A stretch of DNA of 64,000 bases, from the NCBI RefSeq assembly GCF_018326265.1, contig NZ_AP023360.1, positions 4,683,501 to 4,747,500 of the forward strand, written 5' to 3'. Source of the stretch: Catellatospora sp. IY07-71. GTDB taxonomy: Bacteria > Actinomycetota > Actinomycetes > Mycobacteriales > Micromonosporaceae. Numbering within the stretch: the first letter of the stretch is position 1; each line of letters begins with the position of its first letter. Shown in pieces: positions 1 to 8,226 of this stretch. The position numbers and the translations under genes are program-made. The notes below the pieces were generated by a model. It did not search any database, was not told the origin of the DNA, and saw nothing but the letters and a program-made list of their open reading frames with translations.

Positions 1-159
1 ACCGCACCACGGCCCTGCACCTGCCCGACTACCCGGAGCTGCGCGAGGCCCGGCGGCCCGATCCGGTGTGACAGACTGCGCGGCATCCGCCGCGCCATCG
101 ACGCCCTCGCCGGCACCGTCCCGGTCACCCTCGGCCTCCGCCTCGCCACCGACCGCTGA
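1..159 (+). CDS. 3' end of an unidentified protein gene, apparently frameshifted
   Basis: The window opens inside a gene. Codons starting at position 3 have almost only G/C third positions and read to a TGA at 69-71 (ending ...PELREARRPDPV). From position 70 the next frame immediately takes over with the same codon bias (DRLRGIRRAIDALAG...) and stops at 157-159. Neither frame has a start codon at the junction that would make the 30-codon tail an independent gene, so one extra base near 69 most likely splits a single C-terminus. The cause could be a real mutation or a sequencing error. No family was recognised from the ~50 residues visible. Confidence 0.4.
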   Translation, partial: TAPRPCTCPTTRSCARPGGPIRCDRLRGIRRAIDALAGTVPVTLGLRLATDR

Positions 160-160
160 A

Positions 161-212
161 AGGAAGGGCACCTTCTTAACGCTTTCCGTAGAGGAAGGGC
201 ACCTTCTTAACG
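161..212. repeat. Dispersed AAGGGCACCTT element, copy 1 (tandem half-elements)
   Basis: AGGAAGGGCACCTTCTTAACG occurs twice in the same orientation (161-181 and 192-212), directly after the stop codon at 157-159. Elsewhere in the window the second arm is inverted; here both arms point the same way. Each arm is itself a small hairpin (GAAGG-GCA-CCTTC), so it can still act as a terminator-like structure. Confidence 0.8.
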
Positions 213-272
213 CAGGCCCGGCCGGGCGCCCGGGCCGTTCCCGAAGTTCAGGCGAGGCGGGACAATGGTCCG

Positions 273-1112
273 GTGCTGAAGGCGTCCTCGGTGATCCGGC
301 CCGCGCTGATCGTGCTGCTGATCGCCGTGCTGCTGGTGACCGCGCTGTGGCTGCTGCAACGGCGGCTCATCTACCTGCCCGACACCTCGCCGCCCGGCCC
401 GGCCGCCGCCGCGCTGCCCGGCGCCCGCGACGTCACCCTGCGTACCGCGGACGGGCTGGACCTGGGCGCATGGCTCGTGCCGCCGGCCGGGCCCGACCGT
501 GGCCTCGCGGTGCTGGTCGCCAACGGCAACGGCGGCAACCGGGCCGGACGGGCATCCGTCGCGGCGGAGCTGGCCGAACGCGGGTTCACGGTGCTGCTGT
601 TCGACTATCGCGGGTACGGCGGCAACCCCGGCAGCCCGTCCGAGCAGGGGCTGGCCGAGGACGTGCGGGCGGCGTACCGCTATCTGGTGGACGGCGCGGG
701 CGTGCGGCCCGACCGGCTGATCTATTTCGGAGAGAGCCTGGGGGGAGCCGTGGTGACCGGGCTGGCGGCCGAGCACCCGCCCGCGGGGCTGCTGCTGCGC
801 TCGCCGTTCACCGATCTGGCCGCGACCGCCGCGACGCACTACCCGTTCCTGCCGGTGCGGGCCATGCTGCGGGACCGCTTCCCGGTGGCGGAGCTGATCA
901 CAAGGATCGACGTGCCGACGGCCGTCGTCTACGGCACGGCGGACTCCGTCGTGCCCGCGGACCAGAGCCGCGCGGTGGCCGCGGCGGCCGCCGGGCCGGT
1001 GGAGGTCACGGTGGTGGAGGGCGCGGACCACAACGACGCCGTGCTGTTCGAGGGTGATCAGGTCATGGACGCCGTGGTACGCCTCGCCGACCGCATCGCG
1101 GCGGGCCGGTGA
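273..1112 (+). CDS. Membrane-anchored alpha/beta hydrolase, BEM46/ABHD13-like
   Basis: A 279-residue serine hydrolase probably anchored in the cytoplasmic membrane by one N-terminal helix (about residues 8-28). The catalytic set is visible: nucleophile Ser155 in GESLGG, Asp224 in YGTADSVVP and His253 in GADHND, with an oxyanion-type stretch VANGNGGN near 82-89. Size, single membrane anchor and motif spacing fit the BEM46/ABHD13 family, whose substrates are generally unknown. The GTG start is preceded six bases upstream by GACAAT, which resembles a -10 box and suggests a leaderless transcript; no Shine-Dalgarno sequence is evident. It is followed on the same strand by a metal-exporter gene, but the spacing does not prove an operon. 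Confidence 0.8.
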   Translation: MLKASSVIRPALIVLLIAVLLVTALWLLQRRLIYLPDTSPPGPAAAALPGARDVTLRTADGLDLGAWLVPPAGPDRGLAVLVANGNGGNRAGRASVAAELAERGFTVLLFDYRGYGGNPGSPSEQGLAEDVRAAYRYLVDGAGVRPDRLIYFGESLGGAVVTGLAAEHPPAGLLLRSPFTDLAATAATHYPFLPVRAMLRDRFPVAELITRIDVPTAVVYGTADSVVPADQSRAVAAAAAGPVEVTVVEGADHNDAVLFEGDQVMDAVVRLADRIAAGR

Positions 1113-1202
1113 GTCGCGGCATGGGGCGCGCCGCCGGTGGTATACGCAGAGGAGGATGAGCCGAGCGGGGGACGCCCCGCGGCGGCGGGCGGGAGGCACG
1201 AC

Positions 1203-2450
1203 ATGGGCGCGGGTCACGACCACCAGCACGACGATCACACCCACGGTCGTGCCCACGGCACCGCCCCAACCGCTGACCACGGCCACGCGCACGACCACGA
1301 CCACGGCAGCGGTCACGACCACGACTCGCACCACGAGCACGACGGTCACCACGACCACGACGGTCACGGCCACGCCGACGGCGACGGGCATGGCCACGGT
1401 CACGAGGGCGAGCACGCCCACGGCGGCCTCTTCGCCCGGCTGCGGCACCAGGTCGGGCACCTGGTCAGTCCGCATTCGCACGACGCCGCCGACAAGGTGG
1501 ACTCTGCGATGGAGTCGTCCCGCGAGGGCCTGCGCGCGCTGTGGATCTCCCTGGTCGTGCTCGGCGTCACGGCTGTCCTGCAGGCCGTCATCGTGTACTT
1601 CTCGCACTCCGTCGCGCTGCTCGGCGACACCTTGCACAACGTCGCCGACGCGCTGACCGCCGTGCCGCTCGGCGTCGCGTTCGTGCTGGGCAGGCGCAGC
1701 CCGACCAGGTCGTACACGTACGGCTACGGCCGGGCCGAGGACCTCGCGGGCATCTTCATCGTGCTGACCATCGCCGCCTCCGCCGCGTTCGCCGGATACG
1801 AGGCGGTGCGCCGCCTGCTCGACCCGCAGGAGGTACGGCACCTGCCGTACGTCGCCGCGGCGGCGCTGGTCGGGTTCGCGGGCAACGAGCTGGTGGCGCG
1901 CTACCGGATCGTGGTCGGGCGGCGCATCGGCTCGGCGGCGCTCGTCGCGGACGGCCTGCATGCGCGTACCGACGGATTCACCTCGCTGGCGGTGCTGCTC
2001 GGCGCGGGCGGCGCGGCGCTGGGCTGGTGGTGGGCCGACCCGGCGGTGGGCCTGCTGATCACGGTGGCGATCCTGGTGGTGCTGAAGGACGCCGCGCGGG
2101 AGGTGTACCGGCGCCTGATGGACGCGGTCGATCCGAAGCTGGTCGACACGGTGGAGCAGACGCTGCGCGACACCCCGGGGGTGCTGGGCGTGGGCGAGGT
2201 GCGGTTGCGCTGGATCGGGCACCGGCTGCGGGCCGAGTGCGCGGTCGCGGTGGACGGCGCGCTGAACCTGGCCCGGGCGCACGAGATCGCGGTGGACGCC
2301 GAGCACCGGCTGCTGCACGCGGTGCCGAAGCTGACGGCGGCGCTGGTCCACGCCGATCCGGCCGGACAGCACCCGGATCCGCACGCGGTGCTGGACCACC
2401 ATCGCCCGGCCGCATCGGAGGAGGTTCACGGCGGGCACGGGCGGGTATAG
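1203..2450 (+). CDS. Cation diffusion facilitator (CDF) metal exporter with His-rich N-terminus
   Basis: A 415-residue inner-membrane transporter expected to export zinc or another divalent cation in exchange for protons. The first ~80 residues are an extreme His/Asp-rich tail (repeated HDH, HGH and HEH units) likely to bind metal. Six membrane helices follow, carrying the two conserved metal-site motifs: LGDTLHNVAD in helix 2 and HARTD in helix 5, consistent with a Zn-type CDF. The C-terminal ~85 residues match the cytoplasmic ferredoxin-like dimer domain. The ATG at 1203 is chosen because GGGAGG lies six bases upstream; an in-frame GTG at 1137 lacks such a site. The His tail is long for the family. 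Confidence 0.9.
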   Translation: MGAGHDHQHDDHTHGRAHGTAPTADHGHAHDHDHGSGHDHDSHHEHDGHHDHDGHGHADGDGHGHGHEGEHAHGGLFARLRHQVGHLVSPHSHDAADKVDSAMESSREGLRALWISLVVLGVTAVLQAVIVYFSHSVALLGDTLHNVADALTAVPLGVAFVLGRRSPTRSYTYGYGRAEDLAGIFIVLTIAASAAFAGYEAVRRLLDPQEVRHLPYVAAAALVGFAGNELVARYRIVVGRRIGSAALVADGLHARTDGFTSLAVLLGAGGAALGWWWADPAVGLLITVAILVVLKDAAREVYRRLMDAVDPKLVDTVEQTLRDTPGVLGVGEVRLRWIGHRLRAECAVAVDGALNLARAHEIAVDAEHRLLHAVPKLTAALVHADPAGQHPDPHAVLDHHRPAASEEVHGGHGRV

Positions 2451-2487
2451 CGGCCCCGAGGCGAGCACTCGCCGGAAGGAGGCTGAC

Positions 2488-2730
2488 ATGGGTATCGGCG
2501 CGAGCTTGTTCCTGATCGCCGTCGGGGCGATCCTCACCTTCGCGCTCGACGTGAGCATCAGCGGTCTCGACCTGGACGTGGTCGGCTGGATCCTGATGGC
2601 CGTCGGCGCCGCCGGGCTGATCCTGACCACCGTCATCTGGAGCGGCCGCCGCCGCACCGTGGTGACCAACACGCCGGTCGACCGGCGGGTCATCGAGGAG
2701 AGCGACCCGGTCCCGCCTCCGCCGATGTGA
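2488..2730 (+). CDS. Small two-helix membrane protein, DUF6458-like
   Basis: An 80-residue protein with two hydrophobic helices (about 3-23 and 30-50) and a basic/acidic C-terminal tail ending in proline-rich VPPPPM. It resembles the small actinobacterial membrane proteins of the DUF6458 type (GIGASLFLIAVGAILTFA start, D-V-x-G-W-I-L-M-x-V-G in the second helix). A strong Shine-Dalgarno sequence (GGAAGGAGG) sits seven bases before the ATG. It follows the metal exporter by 37 bases on the same strand and may be co-transcribed. No function is known. Confidence 0.75.
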   Translation: MGIGASLFLIAVGAILTFALDVSISGLDLDVVGWILMAVGAAGLILTTVIWSGRRRTVVTNTPVDRRVIEESDPVPPPPM

Positions 2731-2751
2731 TCCGCCGTCCACCGGGACGTT

Positions 2752-2799
2752 AGGAAGGGCACCTTCTACAACGCATAGCGTTAAGAAGGTGCCCTTCCT
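2752..2799. repeat. Dispersed AAGGGCACCTT element, copy 2; bidirectional terminator
   Basis: Arms AGGAAGGGCACCTTCT (2752-2767) and AGAAGGTGCCCTTCCT (2784-2799) are perfectly complementary around a 16-base loop. The element lies between two convergent genes, where it would terminate transcription from both sides. Confidence 0.85.
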
Positions 2800-2807
2800 T
2801 GCTCGGG

Positions 2808-3551
2808 TTACTGCCAGCGGAAGAGGCGGGTGGCGAGGGCGCAGGTGATGAGGGCGTACGCGGCGGTCACGGCCAGGTGCAGGGGCTGGGGCCAGTCGCC
2901 GGACCAGGCGGCCTGCATGGCCTGGGAGGCCGCGCCGAGCGGGGTGAAGTCGGCGATGCGCTGCGCGGTGTCCGGCATCATCGGGCCGGGGGTCCAGACG
3001 CCCGCGAAGAAGAGCATCGGGAAGTACACCAGCGTGCCGATGCCGGCCGAGGCGCGGGCGTTGGGGGCGACGGCGGCGATCAGCAGCGCCACGCCCGTCA
3101 TCGCCGCGGCGCCCAGCAGGAACGCGACCAGCAGCGCGGGCCGGTTGTCCGGGCCGCGGCTGCCGAACGCGATCACCGCCGCGATCATCATCAGCGCCGA
3201 GCCGACGAGCAGCGCGGCCACGTTCACGCCGAGCTGCGCGCCGATCAGCGCGGAGGGCTTCACCGGGGTGGTGGCCAGGCGGCGCAGCACGCCGCGCTCG
3301 CGGTACTGCGCCAGCACGCCGAGCAGGCTGGTCATGGTGACCGTGCCGATGGCCAGCGCCAGCACCACGGGCAGGTAGAGGTTGATCGGCCGTTCGCCGT
3401 CGAAGTCGGCCGAGGGTTCGCTGAAGGCCGGGATGGCGTTGCCGAGCACCACGACGAGCACCGCGGGGAAGGCCAGGGCGAAGAAGGCGCCGACCGGCTC
3501 GCGCAGGAACAGGCGGGCCTCGGTGCCGGTCAGGCGGGACAGGGCGGACAT
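2808..3551 (-). CDS. ABC-2 type transporter permease
   Basis: A 247-residue membrane subunit with about six helices, matching the ABC-2 (DrrB-like) permease fold: a cytoplasmic N-terminus (TGTEARLFLREPVGAFFALA), then a conserved R-E-R-G-V-L-R-R-L-A-T-T-P segment between helices 2 and 3, typical of daunorubicin-resistance and related exporters. AGGAG lies six bases before the ATG. It starts 13 bases after the ATPase gene and forms with it a two-gene exporter operon, divergent from a histidine kinase gene. The substrate (drug, lipid or peptide) cannot be told from sequence. Confidence 0.88.
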   Translation of the reverse strand: MSALSRLTGTEARLFLREPVGAFFALAFPAVLVVVLGNAIPAFSEPSADFDGERPINLYLPVVLALAIGTVTMTSLLGVLAQYRERGVLRRLATTPVKPSALIGAQLGVNVAALLVGSALMMIAAVIAFGSRGPDNRPALLVAFLLGAAAMTGVALLIAAVAPNARASAGIGTLVYFPMLFFAGVWTPGPMMPDTAQRIADFTPLGAASQAMQAAWSGDWPQPLHLAVTAAYALITCALATRLFRWQ

Positions 3552-3564
3552 GGCGTACTCCTGG

Positions 3565-4299
3565 TCAGCTGTCGTGGGAGGGGGCGGTCAGGGCGAGGAA
3601 CGCGTCCTCGAGGTTGGCGCGGTAGCCGTCGACGTCGCCGACGCCGGCGATCAGCCCGGCCGGGGTGTCCAGCGCGGCCAGGCCGCCGTCGACCAGCACG
3701 GCCAGCCGGTCGCACAGCCGCTCGGCCTCGTCCATGAAGTGGGTCACCAGCAGCACGGTCACGCCGCGGTCGCGGATCGCGCGGATCAGCTTCCAGATCT
3801 CGCGCCGGGCCCGCGGGTCCAGGCCGGTGGTCAGCTCGTCCAGGATCGCCACGCGCGGGTTGCCGATCAGGGCCAGCGCGATCGACAGCCGCTGCTTCTG
3901 CCCGCCGGACAGCTTCGCGTAGGGGGTGTTCACCTGCTCGGTGAGGCCGACCGAGGCGAGCAGCTCCCGCCAGTCGGCGGGGTCGGGGTAGAAGGAGGCG
4001 TACAGCCGCAGCGCCTCGCCGACGCGCAGCCGGTCCTGCAGCTGGCTCTCCTGCAGCTGCACGCCGACCAGGCCGCGCAGCCGCTCGTGGTCGCGCCGCG
4101 CGTCCAGGCCGAGCACGCTCACGCTGCCGCCGTCAGGCGTTCGCAGGCCCGCGATGCACTCGACGGTGGTGGTCTTGCCGGCGCCGTTCTCGCCGAGGAT
4201 GCCGAAGATCTCGCCCTCGGCGACGGTGAACGAGACGCCGTGCACGACCGTGCGGTCGCCGTATCGTTTGGTGAGTCCGCTGACTTCGATGACTGCCAT
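3565..4299 (-). CDS. ABC-2 type transporter ATP-binding protein
   Basis: A 244-residue nucleotide-binding subunit with Walker A GENGAGKTTT (about 37-46), Q-loop VQLQESQLQ, signature LSGGQKQR, Walker B VAILDELTTGLDP and the switch His in LLVTHFMDEAERL. It powers the permease encoded just downstream. The ATG at 4299 is favoured because the ABC domain begins immediately (MAVIEVSGLTKRYG) and because TAGCGT lies seven bases upstream, the arrangement expected for a leaderless actinobacterial transcript. The promoter faces that of the histidine kinase gene at 4434, so the kinase/regulator pair may control this exporter. Confidence 0.9.
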   Translation of the reverse strand: MAVIEVSGLTKRYGDRTVVHGVSFTVAEGEIFGILGENGAGKTTTVECIAGLRTPDGGSVSVLGLDARRDHERLRGLVGVQLQESQLQDRLRVGEALRLYASFYPDPADWRELLASVGLTEQVNTPYAKLSGGQKQRLSIALALIGNPRVAILDELTTGLDPRARREIWKLIRAIRDRGVTVLLVTHFMDEAERLCDRLAVLVDGGLAALDTPAGLIAGVGDVDGYRANLEDAFLALTAPSHDS

Positions 4300-4433
4300 G
4301 CCGAAGACGCTAGATTCGGCGCGCCAGGCCCGGTATGACGCTGACTGCCGAGCAGGGGTGCACAAAACCACACCCCCCTTCGGGCACCTGGCGGCAGTGC
4401 GCCGGGCGGGGCCGATCGGCGACGATGGCGGGC

Positions 4434-6485
4434 ATGATCCGGTCGTACGCCCTCGCCCCGCTCCGCCTGCTCGCCCTCGCGCTGCTCGCCGTGGCCGGGC
4501 TCGCCGCGGCAGTGCCGCTGATGGCCTCGGTCGCGGTGGTGGTCACGTACCCGGCCGCCGTGGGCGTCTGCCGCCGGCTCACCGGGTTCGCCCGGCGGCT
4601 GGCGCAGGCCTGGGGCGGGGTGGCGGTGGAGACGCCCTACCAGAGCGGATCCGCGCCGGTGCCCCCGCAGCGCGCGGACGGCTGGTACGAGCACGACGGC
4701 CAGCTGTTCAAGTCGCCCGCGTACCCCCGCTTCTTCCTGCGCATGCAGTGGCTGAGCGAGGACCCGGCCACCGCGCGGGACTGGGGCTGGCTGGTGCTGC
4801 TCGCCCCGCTCGGGGCGGTGCCCGCGCTGCTCGGGCCGGTGCTGCTCGTGGCCGGGGTGGCCGCGCTGGCGGGAGCGGCCGGGGCGAGCGCCGTGGCCGC
4901 GCCGGGGAGTGCGGCCGCGGCGGGCGGCGGGACGTGGTCCCGGCTGCTGGACGTCGCGACGTCCTGGGGCGGCGTGCTGGACGGCCGTCCGATGTGGCTC
5001 ATGGTCGCGGCCGGGCTGGCCGCCGTGGCCGCCGGGGTGCTGGCCGGGCCGGCGCTGCTGCGGGCGCACGGGCTGTGGACGCGCTACTGGCTCGGGCACG
5101 CGAGCCGCAGCTGGTGGCACACCTCGGGGTTCGGCGAGTGGCTGCGGCGCGGCGGGCATGACACCTGGAAGGCGGTGCTGCTGCTCGGGCTGTCGCTGAC
5201 CGGGTTCGCCGTCTTCGCGCTGACGCTGCTGCTGACCATGGTCAGCGGCGGGTTCGGCATCGCCTGGATCAGCTACGCCGTCCGGCCCATGATGAACCAG
5301 TACCGGCGGCTGTGCGCGAAGTGGGGCGGCGTCGAGCTGCCCGACCCGTACCGGCCGCGGGAGCCGCTCGGCCGGCCCGGCCCGGACGGGCGCTACCGCG
5401 TCGGGCGGAGCCTCTACGCCACCCGCGACGGCGCGATCCGGGCCGGGTTCTTCCCCTGGGTGCTCGGCGACCCGGCGACCTGGCGCGACCTGGCCTGGAT
5501 GGCGACCGCGCCGCTCGTCGCGCTCAGCGCGGTGCTGCCCGGGGCGCTGATCGGCGTCGGCTACTTCGGGCTGTTCTGGCAGGCGCTGTTCTGGCCGCTG
5601 TGGGGGCTGCCGCTGTTTCTGATCACCGGGTTCTGGGTCAGTCCCTGGTACTGCTGGCAGCTGCTGGCCCTCGGCTTCCCAGCGCTGGCGGCCGTGCCGG
5701 GCTGGGTCTCGGTGCCGGTCGGGCTGTTGCTCGGCCTGCTCGGGGTGGTGCTGGCCCGGCCGGTGCTGTACACCATCGTCGGCTGGGCGATGCTGCTGCT
5801 CGCACCCGGCCGCACCGCGCGGCTCAGCGAACGGGTCGAGCACCTGGCGCAGACCCGCGCCGACGCCGTCGACGCCCAGAGCGCCGAGCTGCGCCGTATC
5901 GAGCGCGACCTGCACGACGGCGCGCAGGCCCGGCTGGTCGCGGTCGGACTGAGCCTCGGCGCGGTCGAGCAGCTCATGGAACGAGACCCCGCCGCGGCGC
6001 GGGAGCTGCTCGCCCAGGCCCGGGAGACGTCCGCCGCGGCCCTGTCCGACCTGCGTGACCTCGTGCGCGGCATCCACCCGCCGGTGCTCGCCGAGCGCGG
6101 CCTGGCCGACGCCGTACGCGCGCTCGCCCTGGACGCGGCGCTGCCGGTCGACGTGCACGCTGAGCTGCCTGGTCAGCCGCCCGCCCCGATCGCCACCGCG
6201 GCGTACTTCGCCGTCGCCGAGGCGCTGGCCAACGCCTCCCGGCACGCCGCGGCGCACCGCGTCGGGGTCGACATCCGGCACGTGGCGGGGCTGCTGCGGG
6301 TGACCGTCACCGACGACGGCCACGGCGGCGCCGACCCGGCCCGGGGCAGCGGCCTGCGCGGGCTGCGCCGGCGGCTCGCTACATTCGACGGAACCCTGGC
6401 CCTGCACAGCCCGCAGGGCGGCCCGACCGTGCTGACGATGGAGATACCGTGCGTGTTGTCCTCGCCGAGGACCTCTACCTCCTGA
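4434..6485 (+). CDS. Sensor histidine kinase with duplicated membrane sensor module
   Basis: A 683-residue membrane kinase of the NarL-partner (HisKA_3) class. The C-terminal half holds the dimerisation/phosphoacceptor segment RRIERDLHDGAQARLVAVGL with His494, and a HATPase domain with N-box ALANASRHA and G-box DDGHGGADPARGSGLRGLRRR. The N-terminal ~420 residues contain two similar units, each with membrane helices, an AxxWGGVE/VETPY-like stretch, a soluble loop and a W-R/W-D-x-x-W segment; they look like two copies of a putative-sensor domain. The start at 4434 has GACGAT seven bases upstream (leaderless type); an ATG at 4425 is the alternative. The gene overlaps the response regulator by 37 bases. 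Confidence 0.85.
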   Translation: MIRSYALAPLRLLALALLAVAGLAAAVPLMASVAVVVTYPAAVGVCRRLTGFARRLAQAWGGVAVETPYQSGSAPVPPQRADGWYEHDGQLFKSPAYPRFFLRMQWLSEDPATARDWGWLVLLAPLGAVPALLGPVLLVAGVAALAGAAGASAVAAPGSAAAAGGGTWSRLLDVATSWGGVLDGRPMWLMVAAGLAAVAAGVLAGPALLRAHGLWTRYWLGHASRSWWHTSGFGEWLRRGGHDTWKAVLLLGLSLTGFAVFALTLLLTMVSGGFGIAWISYAVRPMMNQYRRLCAKWGGVELPDPYRPREPLGRPGPDGRYRVGRSLYATRDGAIRAGFFPWVLGDPATWRDLAWMATAPLVALSAVLPGALIGVGYFGLFWQALFWPLWGLPLFLITGFWVSPWYCWQLLALGFPALAAVPGWVSVPVGLLLGLLGVVLARPVLYTIVGWAMLLLAPGRTARLSERVEHLAQTRADAVDAQSAELRRIERDLHDGAQARLVAVGLSLGAVEQLMERDPAAARELLAQARETSAAALSDLRDLVRGIHPPVLAERGLADAVRALALDAALPVDVHAELPGQPPAPIATAAYFAVAEALANASRHAAAHRVGVDIRHVAGLLRVTVTDDGHGGADPARGSGLRGLRRRLATFDGTLALHSPQGGPTVLTMEIPCVLSSPRTSTS

Positions 6486-7093
6486 GGGAGGGACTGGTCC
6501 GCCTGCTGCAGGCGCACGGGTGCACCGTCGCCGCCGCCGTGGAGACCGGCCCGGACCTGCTCGCCGCGCTGCTGGCGCACCGTCCCGACGTGGCGGTGGT
6601 GGACGTACGCCTACCGCCGACGAACACCGACGAGGGCCTGCGCGCGGCGCTGGACGCCCGGCGCCAGGTGCCCGGCCTGCCGGTGCTGGTGCTGTCCCAG
6701 CACGTCGAGCAGCTGTACGCCCGCGAGCTGCTCGCCGACGGCACCGGCGGCATCGGCTACCTGCTCAAGGACCGCGTCTTCAACGCCGACCAGTTCCTCG
6801 ACGCGGTCCGCCGCGTCGCGGCCGGCGGCACCGCCATGGACCCGGAGGTCATCGCGAAGCTGATGCGCCAGCCGGTCCGCAACGCGCCCCTGGCCCGCCT
6901 CACCCCACGCGAGCGCGAGGTGCTGGCCCTCATGGCGGAGGGCCGCTCCAACGCCGCCATCGCCCAGCAGCTGTTCCTCTCCGACAGCGCCGTCGGCAAG
7001 CACACCCACAGCATCTTCGCCAAGCTCGACCTGGCCCCCTCCGACGACGACAACCGCCGCGTCCTCGCCGTCCTCGCCTACCTCAACGCCTGA
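6449..7093 (+). CDS. NarL/LuxR-family response regulator
   Basis: A 214-residue two-domain regulator: receiver domain (acidic pair E7/D8, phosphoacceptor Asp in VAVVDVRLPP near residue 51, Lys in YLLKDRV) and a C-terminal LuxR-type helix-turn-helix (LTPREREVLALMAEGRSNAAIAQQLFLS...VGKHTHSIFAKLDL). It starts at GTG with GGAG upstream, inside the kinase gene, so translation is coupled. The receiver has the P-P-T-N-T-D-E-G-L segment common in regulators adjacent to ABC-exporter operons. Likely target: the divergent ABC-2 operon at 2808-4299, by proximity only. Confidence 0.9.
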   Translation: MRVVLAEDLYLLREGLVRLLQAHGCTVAAAVETGPDLLAALLAHRPDVAVVDVRLPPTNTDEGLRAALDARRQVPGLPVLVLSQHVEQLYARELLADGTGGIGYLLKDRVFNADQFLDAVRRVAAGGTAMDPEVIAKLMRQPVRNAPLARLTPREREVLALMAEGRSNAAIAQQLFLSDSAVGKHTHSIFAKLDLAPSDDDNRRVLAVLAYLNA

Positions 7094-7094
7094 T

Positions 7095-7142
7095 AGGAAA
7101 GGCACCTTCCTATACACATAGCGTTGAGAAGGTGCCCTTCCT
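7095..7142. repeat. Dispersed AAGGGCACCTT element, copy 3
   Basis: Arms 7095-7110 and 7127-7142 flank a 16-base loop containing CATAGCGTT, nearly identical to the loop of copy 2. The left arm carries one substitution (AGGAAAGGCACCTTCC). It follows the regulator stop codon at once and probably terminates that operon. Confidence 0.8.
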
Positions 7143-7208
7143 TTCCGTGGGCGGGACTGCGGGAGGTTGCCGGGGCGAGGTGGGCATTTCTGGAAGGGAC
7201 GAACTGAG

Positions 7209-8174
7209 TTGACACGGCCGGAGGCGTCCCGGATCGGGGACACGGGGGAGTGGCCGCTGGGCGCGACCGTGGTGGTGCGCCGTGCGAACGGTCCGGTGCT
7301 GCTCATGCACCGGCGGCGCTACGAGCCGGACGACGCCGGGCCGTGGGCGTGGACCGCGCCGGCCGGAGGCCGGGATCCCGGTGAGGCGCTGCTGGTCACC
7401 GCGGTGCGCGAGCTGTGGGAGGAGACGGGCCTGACCGGGCTCGCGCCGGTGCCGGTGGACCTGTCCGGCAGCTGGGCGCTGTTCACCGCCGAGGCGGGAG
7501 CCGACGCCGAGGTGGCGCTGAACGACGAGCACGACCGGTTCGCCTGGGTGCCGCCGGAGCAGGTGGCCGAACTGGTCCAGCCGCGGCACGTGGCCGGGCG
7601 GTATCGGCGAGCGCTGCGGGTGGACCTCGCGCCGCTGGAGTTCCGGCCGCTGACCCGTGCGGATCTGCCGGAGCTGGTGCGGTGGCTGCAGGCTGAGCAT
7701 GTGCGGCGCTGGTGGGCGCGGGTCCCGGCGGATGTGGCGGCGGCCGAGGAGAAGTACGGCCCGCGAATCGACGGCGACGCGCCGACGGCGGTGGACGTGG
7801 TGCTGCTGGGCGGGCGGCCGGTCGGGTTCATCCAGTCCACGCCGCTCGCCGCGCAGCAGGACTACCTGGAGACGGCCCGCTGGGTGACCCGCGACGGCGC
7901 GGACTGCGTCTCGATCGACTACGCCGTGGGTGATCCTGCCGCCGTGGGCAATGGCTTCGGCACGAGGCTGATCTGGGAGTACGTCCGCGACGTGGTGCCG
8001 GTGCGGTATCCGGGCAACCGGTTCGTGGTGGCCGACCCGGCGACGGCGAACACCGCCTCGGTACGCGCCTGCGAGAAGGCCGGGTTCCGCCGGGCGTTCG
8101 ACTTCGACCCGGCCGAGGGCGTACACCGCCACGCGCTGTGCGTATTCGAGCGCGCCCGCGTCCTCGGAGGTTAA
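7209..8174 (+). CDS. Nudix hydrolase fused to AAC(6')-like GNAT acetyltransferase
   Basis: A two-domain enzyme of about 321 residues. Residues ~15-130 are a Nudix domain with a full Nudix box (GGRDPGEALLVTAVRELWEE, about 53-72, then TG). Residues ~140-320 are a GNAT domain opening with LEFRPLTRADLPELVRWL and AEHVRRWWA, the signature seen in aminoglycoside 6'-N-acetyltransferase-like proteins, with an acetyl-CoA site near AVGNGFGTRLIWEYV and NTASVRACEKAGF. Substrates of both halves are unknown. The start is uncertain: TTG at 7209 has GGAAGG 11 bases upstream, and a TTG at 7167 is in frame. Its stop codon lies inside the next repeat element. Confidence 0.75.
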   Translation: MTRPEASRIGDTGEWPLGATVVVRRANGPVLLMHRRRYEPDDAGPWAWTAPAGGRDPGEALLVTAVRELWEETGLTGLAPVPVDLSGSWALFTAEAGADAEVALNDEHDRFAWVPPEQVAELVQPRHVAGRYRRALRVDLAPLEFRPLTRADLPELVRWLQAEHVRRWWARVPADVAAAEEKYGPRIDGDAPTAVDVVLLGGRPVGFIQSTPLAAQQDYLETARWVTRDGADCVSIDYAVGDPAAVGNGFGTRLIWEYVRDVVPVRYPGNRFVVADPATANTASVRACEKAGFRRAFDFDPAEGVHRHALCVFERARVLGG

Positions 8175-8220
8175 GAAGGGCACCTTCTTCTACACATAGC
8201 GTTAAGAAGGTGCCCTTCCT
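8173..8220. repeat. Dispersed AAGGGCACCTT element, copy 4; bidirectional terminator
   Basis: AAGAAGGGCACCTTCTT and AGAAGGTGCCCTTCCT flank a loop with CATAGCGTTA. The element includes the last two bases of the upstream stop codon (TAA, 8172-8174) and lies between convergent genes. Confidence 0.85.
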
Positions 8221-8226
8221 TCTGCT

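Noticed and set aside
207-2762. Very long open frame on the minus strand opposite the hydrolase and CDF genes
   Set aside because: It lacks GC-rich third positions, is Arg/His/Gln-rich and low in complexity, and lies wholly opposite two well-supported genes; long antisense frames are common in such GC-rich DNA.
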